This document shows positions 1 to 6,169 of a DNA stretch of 7,693 nucleotides, in pieces. Positions within the stretch are counted from its first letter, which is position 1; the number at the start of each line of letters is the position of its first letter. The notes beneath the pieces were generated by a model, which had not been told where the DNA came from, searched no databases, and saw only the letters and a program-made list of their open reading frames with translations. The DNA comes from JBFWRK01 sp050248955 (GTDB taxonomy: Bacteria > Actinomycetota > Acidimicrobiia > Acidimicrobiales > Ilumatobacteraceae), in the NCBI GenBank assembly GCA_050248955.1, contig JBFWRK010000049.1:1-7693 (forward strand), written 5' to 3'. The position numbers were made by a program, and so were the translations under genes.

Positions 1-1
1 G

Positions 2-409
2 GGGGAGATCCTGCTCGTGCAGCGGGCCGATTCGGGCATCTGGCTGTACCCGACCGGCTGGGCGGACACCGGCTACTCGCCGTCGGAGGTCGCGATCAAG
101 GAGGTCGAGGAGGAGACCGGCATCCTGTGCGAGCCCGTGCAGGTGCTGAGCGTGATCGACGGCCAACGGATGGGCTTCACCCGCTTCGGCATGTACATGA
201 TCCTGTTCCACTGCCGAGCGATCGGCGGCGAGCTCAAGCCGCATCCGCTCGAGACGTCCGGCGCGGGCTGGTTCGCCCGGGATGCCCTGCCGTGGCCGAC
301 CGCCGGCGCCTCCTGGTGGGGCGACCTGGCGTTCGGCGCGATCAACGGCGACCGGGTGATGGCGTCGTTCGACCCGCCCCGCGAGCCGATCTGGCGCGGC
401 GAGCACTGA
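2..409 (+). CDS. Nudix hydrolase, YjhB-like (5' partial)
   Basis: This is the C-terminal 135 residues of a Nudix-fold hydrolase; the start lies left of the window and the first complete codon is at 2. The Nudix box spans visible residues 19-41 with exact family spacing. The metal-binding glutamates of the KEVxEExGI segment (E34, E37, E38) are present. Two canonical positions differ: Lys33 replaces Arg, and Tyr25 replaces the Glu five residues after the first Gly. The flanking pattern (LLVQRAD, LYPTGWADTGYSP, then IGGELKPHPLE and GWFARDALP) resembles the YjhB/ADP-ribose pyrophosphatase-like group, which usually carries an N-terminal helical domain, here off-window. These enzymes hydrolyse nucleoside diphosphates linked to another moiety, usually with Mg2+, in the cytoplasm. 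The substrate cannot be told from this part. The gene ends with TGA 30 bp before the convergent azlD-like gene. Confidence 0.9.
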   Translation, partial: GEILLVQRADSGIWLYPTGWADTGYSPSEVAIKEVEEETGILCEPVQVLSVIDGQRMGFTRFGMYMILFHCRAIGGELKPHPLETSGAGWFARDALPWPTAGASWWGDLAFGAINGDRVMASFDPPREPIWRGEH

Positions 410-436
410 GCCCCGAACGGCCGGCTGGCGGCAGCT

Positions 437-450
437 CGCTCAGCTGAGCG
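437..450. repeat. 14-bp perfect palindrome at azlD stop
   Basis: CGCTCAGCTGAGCG is its own reverse complement and covers the stop codon of the azlD-like gene (TGA on the minus strand, 442-440). It lies between two convergent genes and could form a small stem at the 3' end of either transcript. There is no T-run after it, so a terminator role is only a guess. Confidence 0.35.
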
Positions 451-748
451 CTCGCACCGACGCCGTCACGACGGCGGCCACCACGACCACGACGACGAAG
501 TTCGCCCGCCGCCAGAGCGCGATCGCGGCCGCGACCACCCCGGCGAGCCGGGCATCGACCTCGAGGTGCTTGCCGGACGCCACCGTGCTGACGGCCACGA
601 GCGCCGCCAGCAGCGCGGCCGGTAGGAGCATCGTGGCCCGCAGCAGCCGGCGCGGGAGGCGACGGCCGCCGAGCAGCAAGGGGCCGGCTGCCTTCAGCGC
701 GTAGATGCCGATCGACGCCCCGACGATGACCAGCCAGGCGCTGCTCAT
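440..748 (-). CDS. azlD: AzlD-like membrane protein, partner of AzlC
   Basis: A 102-residue, almost wholly hydrophobic protein with about four membrane segments (roughly residues 4-23, 38-57, 65-80 and 83-99). The size, the N-terminal pattern with IYALKAAGPLLLGGR, the RLPRRLLRATMLLPAALLAALV stretch split across helices 1-2, and the position directly after azlC all fit the AzlD family (branched-chain amino acid transport, small subunit). AzlD acts with AzlC in the cytoplasmic membrane to export branched-chain amino acids or analogues such as azaleucine. The ATG at 748 overlaps the azlC stop in an ATGA, and GGAG eight bases upstream gives a plausible ribosome site, so coupled translation is likely. 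The last helix contains six consecutive valines. It is the last gene of the four-gene operon. The family is fairly sure; the actual substrate is not. Confidence 0.85.
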   Translation of the reverse strand: MSSAWLVIVGASIGIYALKAAGPLLLGGRRLPRRLLRATMLLPAALLAALVAVSTVASGKHLEVDARLAGVVAAAIALWRRANFVVVVVVAAVVTASVRALS

Positions 749-1452
749 CCGGCTCGCTCCGCGTGCGGGCGCCCAGGCACGAGCCGAGCGACCAGCCGAG
801 CGACGAGCACCGCAGCCGACGCACCGAGGATCGGCACGCCGGCGGGAGCGATCGGCACGAGCACGACCGCGATGACCGCTCCGGCGAGCGCCACGGCACG
901 CTGGACCGGATCGGCCAGTCGCGGCCAGACGAGGGCGAGGAACGCCGCGGGGATCGTGGCGTCGATCCCGAGCGTGTCGACGAGATCGCCCGCGGACGAC
1001 ACTGCAGCAGCACCGATCGCCGTCGACAGGTTCCACAGCACGAACACCGAGCACCCGCCCCACAGGTACCCGGCGCGTTGCAAGCGACGTGTGGGCTGGG
1101 CTGCGCCGACGGCCATCGCTTCGTCGATCATCAACTGCGAGACCAGTGCTCGCCACCATCGCGGTCCGTGCAGCGCGGGCGCCATCACGACGCCGTACGC
1201 CAGCGAGCGCAGCGACAGCAGCAGCGCCGACGCGATCGCGGCGAACGCCGTGCCGCCGTCGGCCAGCACGCTCACCGCGGCGAACTGCGCCGAGCCGGTG
1301 AAGACGAGGACGGAGAACCCCATCGCCTCGTCGAGCCCCAGTCCCGCCTGCGCGCACGCCACACCGAAGGCGAGGCCGAACGGCGCGACCGCGATGCCGA
1401 CCGAGAGCGCCTGCCGCCGGATCGCGAGGAGCGCCGTGCGCTCGTCGGTCAT
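745..1452 (-). CDS. azlC: AzlC-like permease, large subunit of amino acid exporter
   Basis: A 235-residue multi-spanning membrane protein of the AzlC family, at the usual family length. Recognisable family signatures are PFGLAFG (24-30), the FTGSAQF segment (51-57) for which many AzlC proteins have FAGASQF, LRSLAYG (81-87), the MIDEAMAV motif (108-115) and the late AFLALVWPRL helix (170-179). Characterised AzlCD/BrnFE systems export branched-chain amino acids, sometimes methionine, and confer azaleucine resistance in Bacillus. The start is the ATG at 1452, which overlaps the stop of the lipoprotein gene as ATGA; the gene end overlaps azlD in the same way. It therefore sits third in a translationally coupled operon led by a DtxR-type regulator. 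The sequence does not show whether the substrate is an amino acid or something related to metal stress. Confidence 0.9.
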   Translation of the reverse strand: MTDERTALLAIRRQALSVGIAVAPFGLAFGVACAQAGLGLDEAMGFSVLVFTGSAQFAAVSVLADGGTAFAAIASALLLSLRSLAYGVVMAPALHGPRWWRALVSQLMIDEAMAVGAAQPTRRLQRAGYLWGGCSVFVLWNLSTAIGAAAVSSAGDLVDTLGIDATIPAAFLALVWPRLADPVQRAVALAGAVIAVVLVPIAPAGVPILGASAAVLVARLVARLVPGRPHAERAG

Positions 1453-1922
1453 CCGTCCGGATGGCGCTCGAGGAACGTCTGGAGCACCTCGGCGAGGTTG
1501 CGCGAGACCTTGTCGGCGTCGGCCGGACGGTTGCGTTCGACCGCGGTGTGGAGCAGGCCGAGCTGGTGCTCGACCTCTCGCCCGAGGTCGGGATCGTCGC
1601 CGGCGACCTCAGCGCTGCTCGCAGCCCACAGCGCGTCGATGCGGCTGATCGCGTTCTCGTCCCCGCCGTCGGCGATGAGGTCGCCGAGTCCGGTCGCCAG
1701 CGAGACGATCTCGGCGAACCGCTCGCTGGTGGTCGCGGGCAGCTCGATCGTCGTCGTGGTCCCGTTGGTGACGACGGTCGTGCCGCCGTCCTCGATGACG
1801 GTGGTGCCGCACGCGGCGAGCCCGAGGGCGAGCACCACGCCGAGCACCAGGCCGAGCAGGGGTTCGAGCGCGACAGTGCAGCGGACCCGAGCGGGACCGC
1901 CCGCCCGGACGGTCCGGGTCAT
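1449..1922 (-). CDS. Putative small lipoprotein, unknown function
   Basis: I do not recognise this 157-residue protein's family. The N-terminus has four arginines in its first 14 residues, then a hydrophobic stretch (21-37) ending in a lipobox LAAC with Cys38, so it is probably exported and lipid-anchored on the outer face of the membrane. Residues 39-64 form a Thr/Val-rich, low-complexity linker with related TTVIEDGG, TTVVTNG and TTTTIEL segments. Residues 65-157 are predicted mostly helical by composition, charged and without cysteine, suggesting a small extracellytoplasmic helical bundle. The ATG at 1922 overlaps the regulator's stop as ATGA; no in-frame GTG or ATG closer to the hydrophobic core was seen in the first 20 codons, which supports this start. 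The operon position suggests it serves the AzlCD exporter or the metal response, but that is inference. Confidence 0.75.
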   Translation of the reverse strand: MTRTVRAGGPARVRCTVALEPLLGLVLGVVLALGLAACGTTVIEDGGTTVVTNGTTTTIELPATTSERFAEIVSLATGLGDLIADGGDENAISRIDALWAASSAEVAGDDPDLGREVEHQLGLLHTAVERNRPADADKVSRNLAEVLQTFLERHPDG

Positions 1923-2584
1923 TGGGCGGTGACGAGGATTCGCGCCGAGGCGAAGGCACCGACGCCGATGTGACGGCCGTCGATGACCACGGTCATCGTG
2001 CCGTCGGGCGAGGCCGCGGTGACCTCGCCGTGTCGACCCGGCTGGATCGACGAGTCCTCGAGGAAGTCGAGCAGGCCGGGTTCGAACTCGAGCTCTTCCG
2101 GGATGCGACTCACCATGAACGTGTCGCCAGGGCCGACGTCGACGAGACGGACGGTGTCCGGCGCGTGGTAGTCGGAACCCGGGATGGGATTGCCGTGTGG
2201 GCACGTCGTCGGCGAGCCGAGCACACGGTCGAGCGCTTCCTCGACGCGGGTGCTCATGACGTGCTCCCACTTGCCGGCCTCGTGGTGGGCCTCGGCCCAC
2301 GAGAGCCCGAGCATGTCGGTGAGGAAGCGCTCGGCGATGCGATGGCGGCGCACGACGCTCTCGGCGAGCACCAAGCCGTCATCGGTGAGCCGGATCTTCG
2401 TGGCGGCGTGGGTGATCAGGCCTTCGGCTTCGAGCCGGCGGATCATCTCCGACACCGCCGGCCGCGAGACCTGGAGGCGGTCGGCGATCCGGGCCTGGAT
2501 GACGTCGACGTCGTCTTCCTGGAGCTCGAAGATGCACTCGCAGTACTCCTCGAACGCCGGGTGGTGCTCTCCAGCGGCGGGCAT
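1919..2584 (-). CDS. DtxR/MntR-family metal-dependent transcriptional regulator
   Basis: A 221-residue repressor of the DtxR/IdeR/MntR family. Domains in order: winged helix-turn-helix (about 10-75, recognition region RLQVSRPAVSEMIRRLEAEGL), metal-binding dimerisation domain (about 76-140, with HRIAERFLTD and the WEHVMS motif, ending in GNPIPG), and a C-terminal SH3-like/FeoA domain (about 143-219). By alignment to DtxR from memory, His81, Glu85 and His100 correspond to ancillary-site H79, E83 and H98, and Glu107 and His108 correspond to primary-site E105 and H106. The DtxR Cys102 position (Glu99 in MntR) is Gly104, and the Met10 position is Glu13 with Glu16 nearby, which recalls MntR D8 and E11. 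Metal choice (Fe or Mn) is therefore uncertain. The protein probably represses its own operon, of which it is the first gene. The ATG at 2584 follows a TANNNT box by six bases, suggesting a leaderless mRNA. Confidence 0.93.
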   Translation of the reverse strand: MPAAGEHHPAFEEYCECIFELQEDDVDVIQARIADRLQVSRPAVSEMIRRLEAEGLITHAATKIRLTDDGLVLAESVVRRHRIAERFLTDMLGLSWAEAHHEAGKWEHVMSTRVEEALDRVLGSPTTCPHGNPIPGSDYHAPDTVRLVDVGPGDTFMVSRIPEELEFEPGLLDFLEDSSIQPGRHGEVTAASPDGTMTVVIDGRHIGVGAFASARILVTAQ

Positions 2585-2585
2585 G

Positions 2586-2595
2586 AGGCGAGCCT
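2586..2595. promoter_or_regulatory. Candidate operator palindrome of the regulator operon
   Basis: AGGCGAGCCT is an inverted repeat with 4-bp arms (AGGC/GCCT) around a GA centre. It lies between the probable -10 box and the start codon of the DtxR-family gene and shares five bases with the -10 box. DtxR/IdeR-type operators contain AGGC/GCCT-like half-sites, so autoregulation here is plausible, but the palindrome is short and the outer bases are not symmetric. Confidence 0.35.
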
Positions 2596-2596
2596 A
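2591..2596 (-). promoter_or_regulatory. Probable -10 box of a leaderless promoter
   Basis: On the minus strand TAGGCT (TANNNT type) stands six bases before the ATG of the regulator gene, the spacing expected when transcription starts at the start codon. No good Shine-Dalgarno is seen before this ATG, which agrees with a leaderless transcript. The -35 region about 17 bases further upstream does not resemble TTGACA. Confidence 0.5.
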
Positions 2597-2607
2597 TCGG
2601 CGCGAGA

Positions 2608-2634
2608 CAGGGCTGCTCTCCCGGATCAGCCCTG
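2608..2634 (-). terminator. Hairpin between helicase and regulator genes
   Basis: CAGGGCTG (2608-2615) and CAGCCCTG (2627-2634) are perfect reverse complements, giving an 8-bp GC-rich stem with an 11-base loop. On the minus strand it starts 9 bases after the helicase stop codon and is followed by TCTCGCG, not a real U-run. It may end the helicase transcript, as U-poor hairpins can in actinobacteria. The distal arm reaches into the expected -35 zone of the next promoter, so a regulatory role is also possible. Confidence 0.5.
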
Positions 2635-2643
2635 CGGTGGCGA

Positions 2644-4320
2644 TCATCGCGAGCGCAGCCGACGGAGCCATGACTCCGAGTACCGGAGCCTCCGCTCGAG
2701 CTGCTCGATGGTCGCCGAGCTGACCTTCGCCACGCCCGCCAGGCGGTTCATCTCCCCGTTCACTCTCGCATGCGGCCAGCCGGTGAGGTCGACGAGGCGC
2801 GCCGCGATCGCCGCGTTCGCGGCGCGCAGCTGATCCTTCTGCTCGGCGACCGTCATCGTCGCCGCGCCGCCGTCCGGCGCCGTCCTGACCCAACCGGCGT
2901 CCGTCGGGATCTCGGGCAGTTCGACCGCCAACGTGGGGTCGTCCGCGAAGGCGGGCTCCGGCACGTCCGGCTCGTCGTCGAACGACAGGCCGTCAGAGGT
3001 GAACGAGTGCACTCGGATCCCCGTCGCGACCGCCGAGACGACGGAGAACAGCGAGAGCTGCTCGGCATCGATGAGCGCGTCGAGCTCTGCCCCGGACACG
3101 TCCGGGCCGTCCTCGCGGCGAAACCCCTCGTCGAGGTCCTCGCTCGGACGCCGCAACGTGTGGCGGCGGGCGTCGGCGATCTGGAACGCGTGCGCCCGGA
3201 GCCGGGGATCGTCCGGGAGGTACACGTACGCCTTCTGGCTCGCCCGTCCGGTCGTCCAGCGGACGAAGCGACCCACCGCCTGGCGGAAGAACAGCTCGGT
3301 GCTGACCGTGGTCGCGTAGACGCCGACCCGCAGCCGGGGGATGTCGACGCCCTCGCTGACCATCCGCACGGCGACGAGCCACGGCGTCGTGCCGCTCGCG
3401 AACCGGGCGATCTTCGCGGACGCCGTGGGGTCCTCCGACGTGACGACCTCCGCCGACGTGCCGAACCGGTCGCGGAGCAGCCGGGCGATGCCGCGGGCGT
3501 GGTCGACGTCGATCGCGATCGCGAGACCGCCCGCGTCGGGCTGCTCGTCGCGGATCGTCAGCAGCCGTTCGTGTGCCTGGCCGAGCACTTCGGGGAGCCA
3601 GTCGCCGTCTAGGCTGAGCGCGGTGCGCAACCGCTGGCCGGTCCGCGACGCGTCGAGCTCGTCCCCGAACGTCGCCGCTTCGAGCGAGCCGTCGGGCGCG
3701 GTCCACTCCATCAGCCCGTCGATCCGCGGGAAGTAGACCGGGCGCACGACGCCGCCGTCGCGCAGCGCGTCGGCGTACCCGTACTCGTAGTCCGCGGTCG
3801 CCTCCTCCAGGACGTAGCGGACGAACGGGATCGCCGCGGTGTCGCTGCGGAACGGCGTGCCCGACAGCGACAGGCGCCGATGGGTCAGCTCGAACGCCAT
3901 GCGGACGCCGTCGCCCCAGGCCCGCTCGTCGCCGGCGTGGTGGATCTCGTCGAGGATCACGAACCCGTCGGCCATCAGCCCTCTGAGCCGGGCTGCGGCA
4001 TCGCCCATCGAGAGCTGCTGGTACGTCGTGACGAGCCCGTGCACGTCGCGGGCGAGCCCTGAGCCGGGCGACCAATCGGGGTCCAGCTCGAGCCCCAGCC
4101 GGTGGGCGGCCTGCGACCACTGCTGCTTGAGGTGCGACGTCGGGGCGACCACGGCAAGCCGGCAACGCCGCTCACCCAGCACCGTCAACGCACAGGCCAG
4201 CGCAAACGTCGTCTTGCCCGCGCCCGGCGTCGCAACGGCGAGGAAATCCGGGGCGGACGCGGCCACGAACCGATCGAAGGCCGCGCGCTGCCACGGGCGG
4301 AGACGCAAGACGGTGCTCAT
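2644..4320 (-). CDS. SF2 DExH-box helicase with helical C-terminal region
   Basis: A 558-residue superfamily 2 helicase of the DEAD/DEAH (ResIII-like) type. Visible motifs in order: RPWQ Q-motif-like start (8-11), Walker A TPGAGKTT (31-38), motif Ia VVAPTSHLKQQW (57-68), motif II DEIH (124-127), motif III SGTP (153-156), motif V MVSEGVDIP (320-328) and motif VI QAVGRFVRW (347-355). It should couple ATP hydrolysis to movement along or unwinding of DNA or RNA. After the two RecA-like domains comes an acidic linker (about 445-475) and a charged helical C-terminal region (about 490-558) with GWPHARVNGEMNRLAG, which I cannot assign. No nuclease or methyltransferase domain is seen here or next door, so a restriction or defence role is not supported. 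The ATG at 4320 places the helicase core right after the start; a GTG at 4368 would add 16 residues. Neither has a clear ribosome site. Confidence 0.9.
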   Translation of the reverse strand: MSTVLRLRPWQRAAFDRFVAASAPDFLAVATPGAGKTTFALACALTVLGERRCRLAVVAPTSHLKQQWSQAAHRLGLELDPDWSPGSGLARDVHGLVTTYQQLSMGDAAARLRGLMADGFVILDEIHHAGDERAWGDGVRMAFELTHRRLSLSGTPFRSDTAAIPFVRYVLEEATADYEYGYADALRDGGVVRPVYFPRIDGLMEWTAPDGSLEAATFGDELDASRTGQRLRTALSLDGDWLPEVLGQAHERLLTIRDEQPDAGGLAIAIDVDHARGIARLLRDRFGTSAEVVTSEDPTASAKIARFASGTTPWLVAVRMVSEGVDIPRLRVGVYATTVSTELFFRQAVGRFVRWTTGRASQKAYVYLPDDPRLRAHAFQIADARRHTLRRPSEDLDEGFRREDGPDVSGAELDALIDAEQLSLFSVVSAVATGIRVHSFTSDGLSFDDEPDVPEPAFADDPTLAVELPEIPTDAGWVRTAPDGGAATMTVAEQKDQLRAANAAIAARLVDLTGWPHARVNGEMNRLAGVAKVSSATIEQLERRLRYSESWLRRLRSR

Positions 4321-4505
4321 GGGGGGACCGCGAGTCTGGCGGCAGGGCACGCTGTGAGGCAACGTCACCCGACGTGGTCACCGCCGCAGGCCGGTCAGCG
4401 GCCATCCGGCGCAAACCGGGGTGGCGAACGGGTGCTGATCGGCCAGACTGGTCCACGTGAGCACGCGCTGAACCCGTCCCGTCCGTCCGACCCCGGAGGT
4501 TCCGC
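4321..4505. other. Divergent intergenic region (helicase / ABC-F)
   Basis: This 185-bp gap between divergently transcribed genes should hold a promoter for each. I see no convincing -35/-10 pair on either strand. It holds a 5-bp-stem inverted repeat (GGCCG 4389-4393 with CGGCC 4399-4403). An upstream GTG at 4368 could extend the helicase gene into it. There is a run of six G (4321-4326) immediately before the helicase start codon. Confidence 0.6.
4495..4500 (+). promoter_or_regulatory. Strong Shine-Dalgarno of the ABC-F gene
   Basis: GGAGGT lies five bases before the ATG at 4506. It fixes the start of the ABC-F gene and is the strongest ribosome-binding site in the window, in contrast to the helicase and regulator genes, which lack one. 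Confidence 0.85.
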
Positions 4506-6158
4506 ATGCCCACCATCGCCACGCTGCACGCCCGTGACCTGACCGTCACGCGAGGCCCCCAGCTCATCCTCGACGCGATCGACCTGCTCCTCGGTCCTGG
4601 TCGCTGCGTCGGCCTGATCGGCCCGAACGGCGTCGGGAAGTCGACGCTGCTCCAGGCGCTCGCCGGTGCGGTCGCGCTCGACCGCGGCTCGATCAGGTTG
4701 ACCCCACCCTCGGCGACCGTCGGCTACCTGCCCCAGGAGCCCGAGCGGAGCGCCGACGAGACCGTGGGTGCGTTCCTCGCCCGCCGGACCGGTGTCGCCG
4801 CCGCCGACGCGGAGCTCGCCGCAGCGACGGACGCGCTCGCCACGGGCGCCGGCGGCGCCGACGATCGGTACGGCCATGCGCTCGACCGCTGGCTGTCGCT
4901 CGGCGGTGCCGATCTCGACGTCCGCTTCGGCGAGGTGTGGCACGACCTCGGCCTCGACGAACGGCTGCTCCGGCAGGCGACCGGGACGTTGTCAGGGGGT
5001 GAGGCCGCTCGCTGCTCGCTCGCCGCGCTGCTGCTCAGCCGCTTCGACATCTACCTCCTCGACGAGCCGACGAACGATCTCGACCTGGACGGCCTCGCTC
5101 GGCTCGAGGCGTGGGTGCTCGGGCTCGACGCCGGTATCGCGCTCGTCAGCCACGACCGCGCGTTCCTGGCACGGACCGTGACGCACGTCGTCGAGCTCGA
5201 CGAGTTCACGCACCGGGCGAGCGAGTACGCGGGCGGTTGGGACGCCTACGTGGAGCACCGCGCGACGGCTCGCCGCCACGCATGGGAGCGCTTCGAGGGC
5301 TACGACACGAAGCGCAAGGAGCTCGCCGGCCGGGCGCAGCGCGAGCGTGAGTGGGCCACGCAAGGGCTGAGCCGGGCGAAGAAGCGCCCTGACGACAACG
5401 ACAAGAACATCCGCGCCTTCAAGATCAACCAGACCGAGCAGCTCGCCGGGCGGGCGGCGCGCACCGAGAAGGCGATCGAACGGCTGGACGTCGTCGAGAA
5501 GCCGAGAGAGCCGTGGCAGCTGCGTCTCGTCGTCGCCTCGACCGGACGGAGCGGCGACATCGTCGTGCGGCTCGACGGCGCAGTGGTCGAGCGCGGCGAA
5601 TTCCGCCTCGGCCCCGTCGACATCGAGATCGGGTACGGCGAGCGGGTCGCAGTCGTCGGCGCGAACGGCAGCGGCAAGACGACGCTGCTCGATGCGTTGC
5701 TCGGCCGTCAGCCGTTGGCCCGTGGTTCGCGGTGGTTCGGGCCGAACGTCGTCGTCGGCGAGATCGAGCAGGCCCGCGGTCAGCTGGGCGGCCACGAGAC
5801 CGTGCTCCGGGCGTTCCTCGACGCGACGGGCATGACCGTGGTCGATGCGAGGACGCTGCTCGCCAAGTTCGGACTGGTCGGTGAGCACGTCGAGCGCTCC
5901 ACCGAGTCCCTGTCGCCGGGCGAGCGAACCCGGGCCGCGCTCGCCCTGCTCATGGCGAACGGCGCGAACTGCCTCGTGCTCGACGAGCCGACGAACCATC
6001 TCGACCTGCCGGCCATCGAGCAGCTCGAACAAGCGCTCGACACGTTCGCCGGCACCGTCCTGCTCGTCACCCACGACCGTGCGTTGCTCGACGAGGTGCG
6101 CCTGACGCGGACGTTGCGTCTGGAGCAGGGGAGGATCGTCGCCGACGCTCCCCGGTGA
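4506..6158 (+). CDS. ABC-F family ATPase (ribosome protection / translation factor type)
   Basis: A 550-residue soluble protein with two ABC ATPase domains in one chain and no membrane segments, as in the ABC-F family. Domain 1: Walker A GPNGVGKST (39-47), signature LSGGE (162-166), Walker B YLLDEPTN (183-190), switch SHDR (215-218). The charged inter-domain linker (about 240-335; ERFEGYDTKRKEL, REWATQGLSRAKKRPDDNDK) is the arm that in ABC-F proteins enters the ribosomal E site and reaches toward the peptidyl-transferase centre. Domain 2: Walker A GANGSGKTT (385-393), signature LSPGE (469-473), Walker B VLDEPTNHLD (491-500), switch THDR (522-525). Linker and VEKPREPWQLRL segment resemble actinobacterial ABC-F proteins annotated as macrolide 'transport' ATPases (Rv1473-like) and antibiotic-producer self-resistance proteins. 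All catalytic motifs look intact. Whether it protects against an antibiotic or helps stalled ribosomes is not decided by sequence; no biosynthetic genes adjoin it. Confidence 0.93.
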   Translation: MPTIATLHARDLTVTRGPQLILDAIDLLLGPGRCVGLIGPNGVGKSTLLQALAGAVALDRGSIRLTPPSATVGYLPQEPERSADETVGAFLARRTGVAAADAELAAATDALATGAGGADDRYGHALDRWLSLGGADLDVRFGEVWHDLGLDERLLRQATGTLSGGEAARCSLAALLLSRFDIYLLDEPTNDLDLDGLARLEAWVLGLDAGIALVSHDRAFLARTVTHVVELDEFTHRASEYAGGWDAYVEHRATARRHAWERFEGYDTKRKELAGRAQREREWATQGLSRAKKRPDDNDKNIRAFKINQTEQLAGRAARTEKAIERLDVVEKPREPWQLRLVVASTGRSGDIVVRLDGAVVERGEFRLGPVDIEIGYGERVAVVGANGSGKTTLLDALLGRQPLARGSRWFGPNVVVGEIEQARGQLGGHETVLRAFLDATGMTVVDARTLLAKFGLVGEHVERSTESLSPGERTRAALALLMANGANCLVLDEPTNHLDLPAIEQLEQALDTFAGTVLLVTHDRALLDEVRLTRTLRLEQGRIVADAPR

Positions 6159-6169
6159 CGCGATCGTCA
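6156..6169. repeat. Inverted repeat joining two convergent stop codons
   Basis: TGACG (6156-6160) and CGTCA (6165-6169) are reverse complements around CGAT. The two arms contain the TGA stops of the ABC-F gene (plus strand) and the serine hydrolase gene (minus strand), leaving only 8 bp between the genes. The 5-bp stem is weak and has no T-run, so I see no proper terminator here. Confidence 0.4.

Noticed and set aside
763..1932. A 389-codon plus-strand open frame over the azlC and lipoprotein genes
   Set aside because: Its Arg/Ser/His-rich product has no recognisable motif and is explained by the codon bias of the real minus-strand genes.
2644..4320. The helicase as part of an anti-phage or restriction system
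   Set aside because: No nuclease, methyltransferase, sensor or mobile-element gene is present beside it; the neighbours are a metal-regulated transport operon and an ABC-F gene.
4321..4368. GTG start at 4368 for the helicase
   Set aside because: It would add 16 residues without family character and has no ribosome site; the ATG at 4320 puts the helicase core at a normal distance. The ATG also lacks a ribosome site, so this is a preference only.
4333..4449. GCCAGACT upstream of both divergent genes (minus strand 4340-4333, plus strand 4442-4449) as a shared regulatory site
   Set aside because: An 8-base match in a 185-bp GC-rich region is not far from chance, and the two copies lie at different distances from their start codons.
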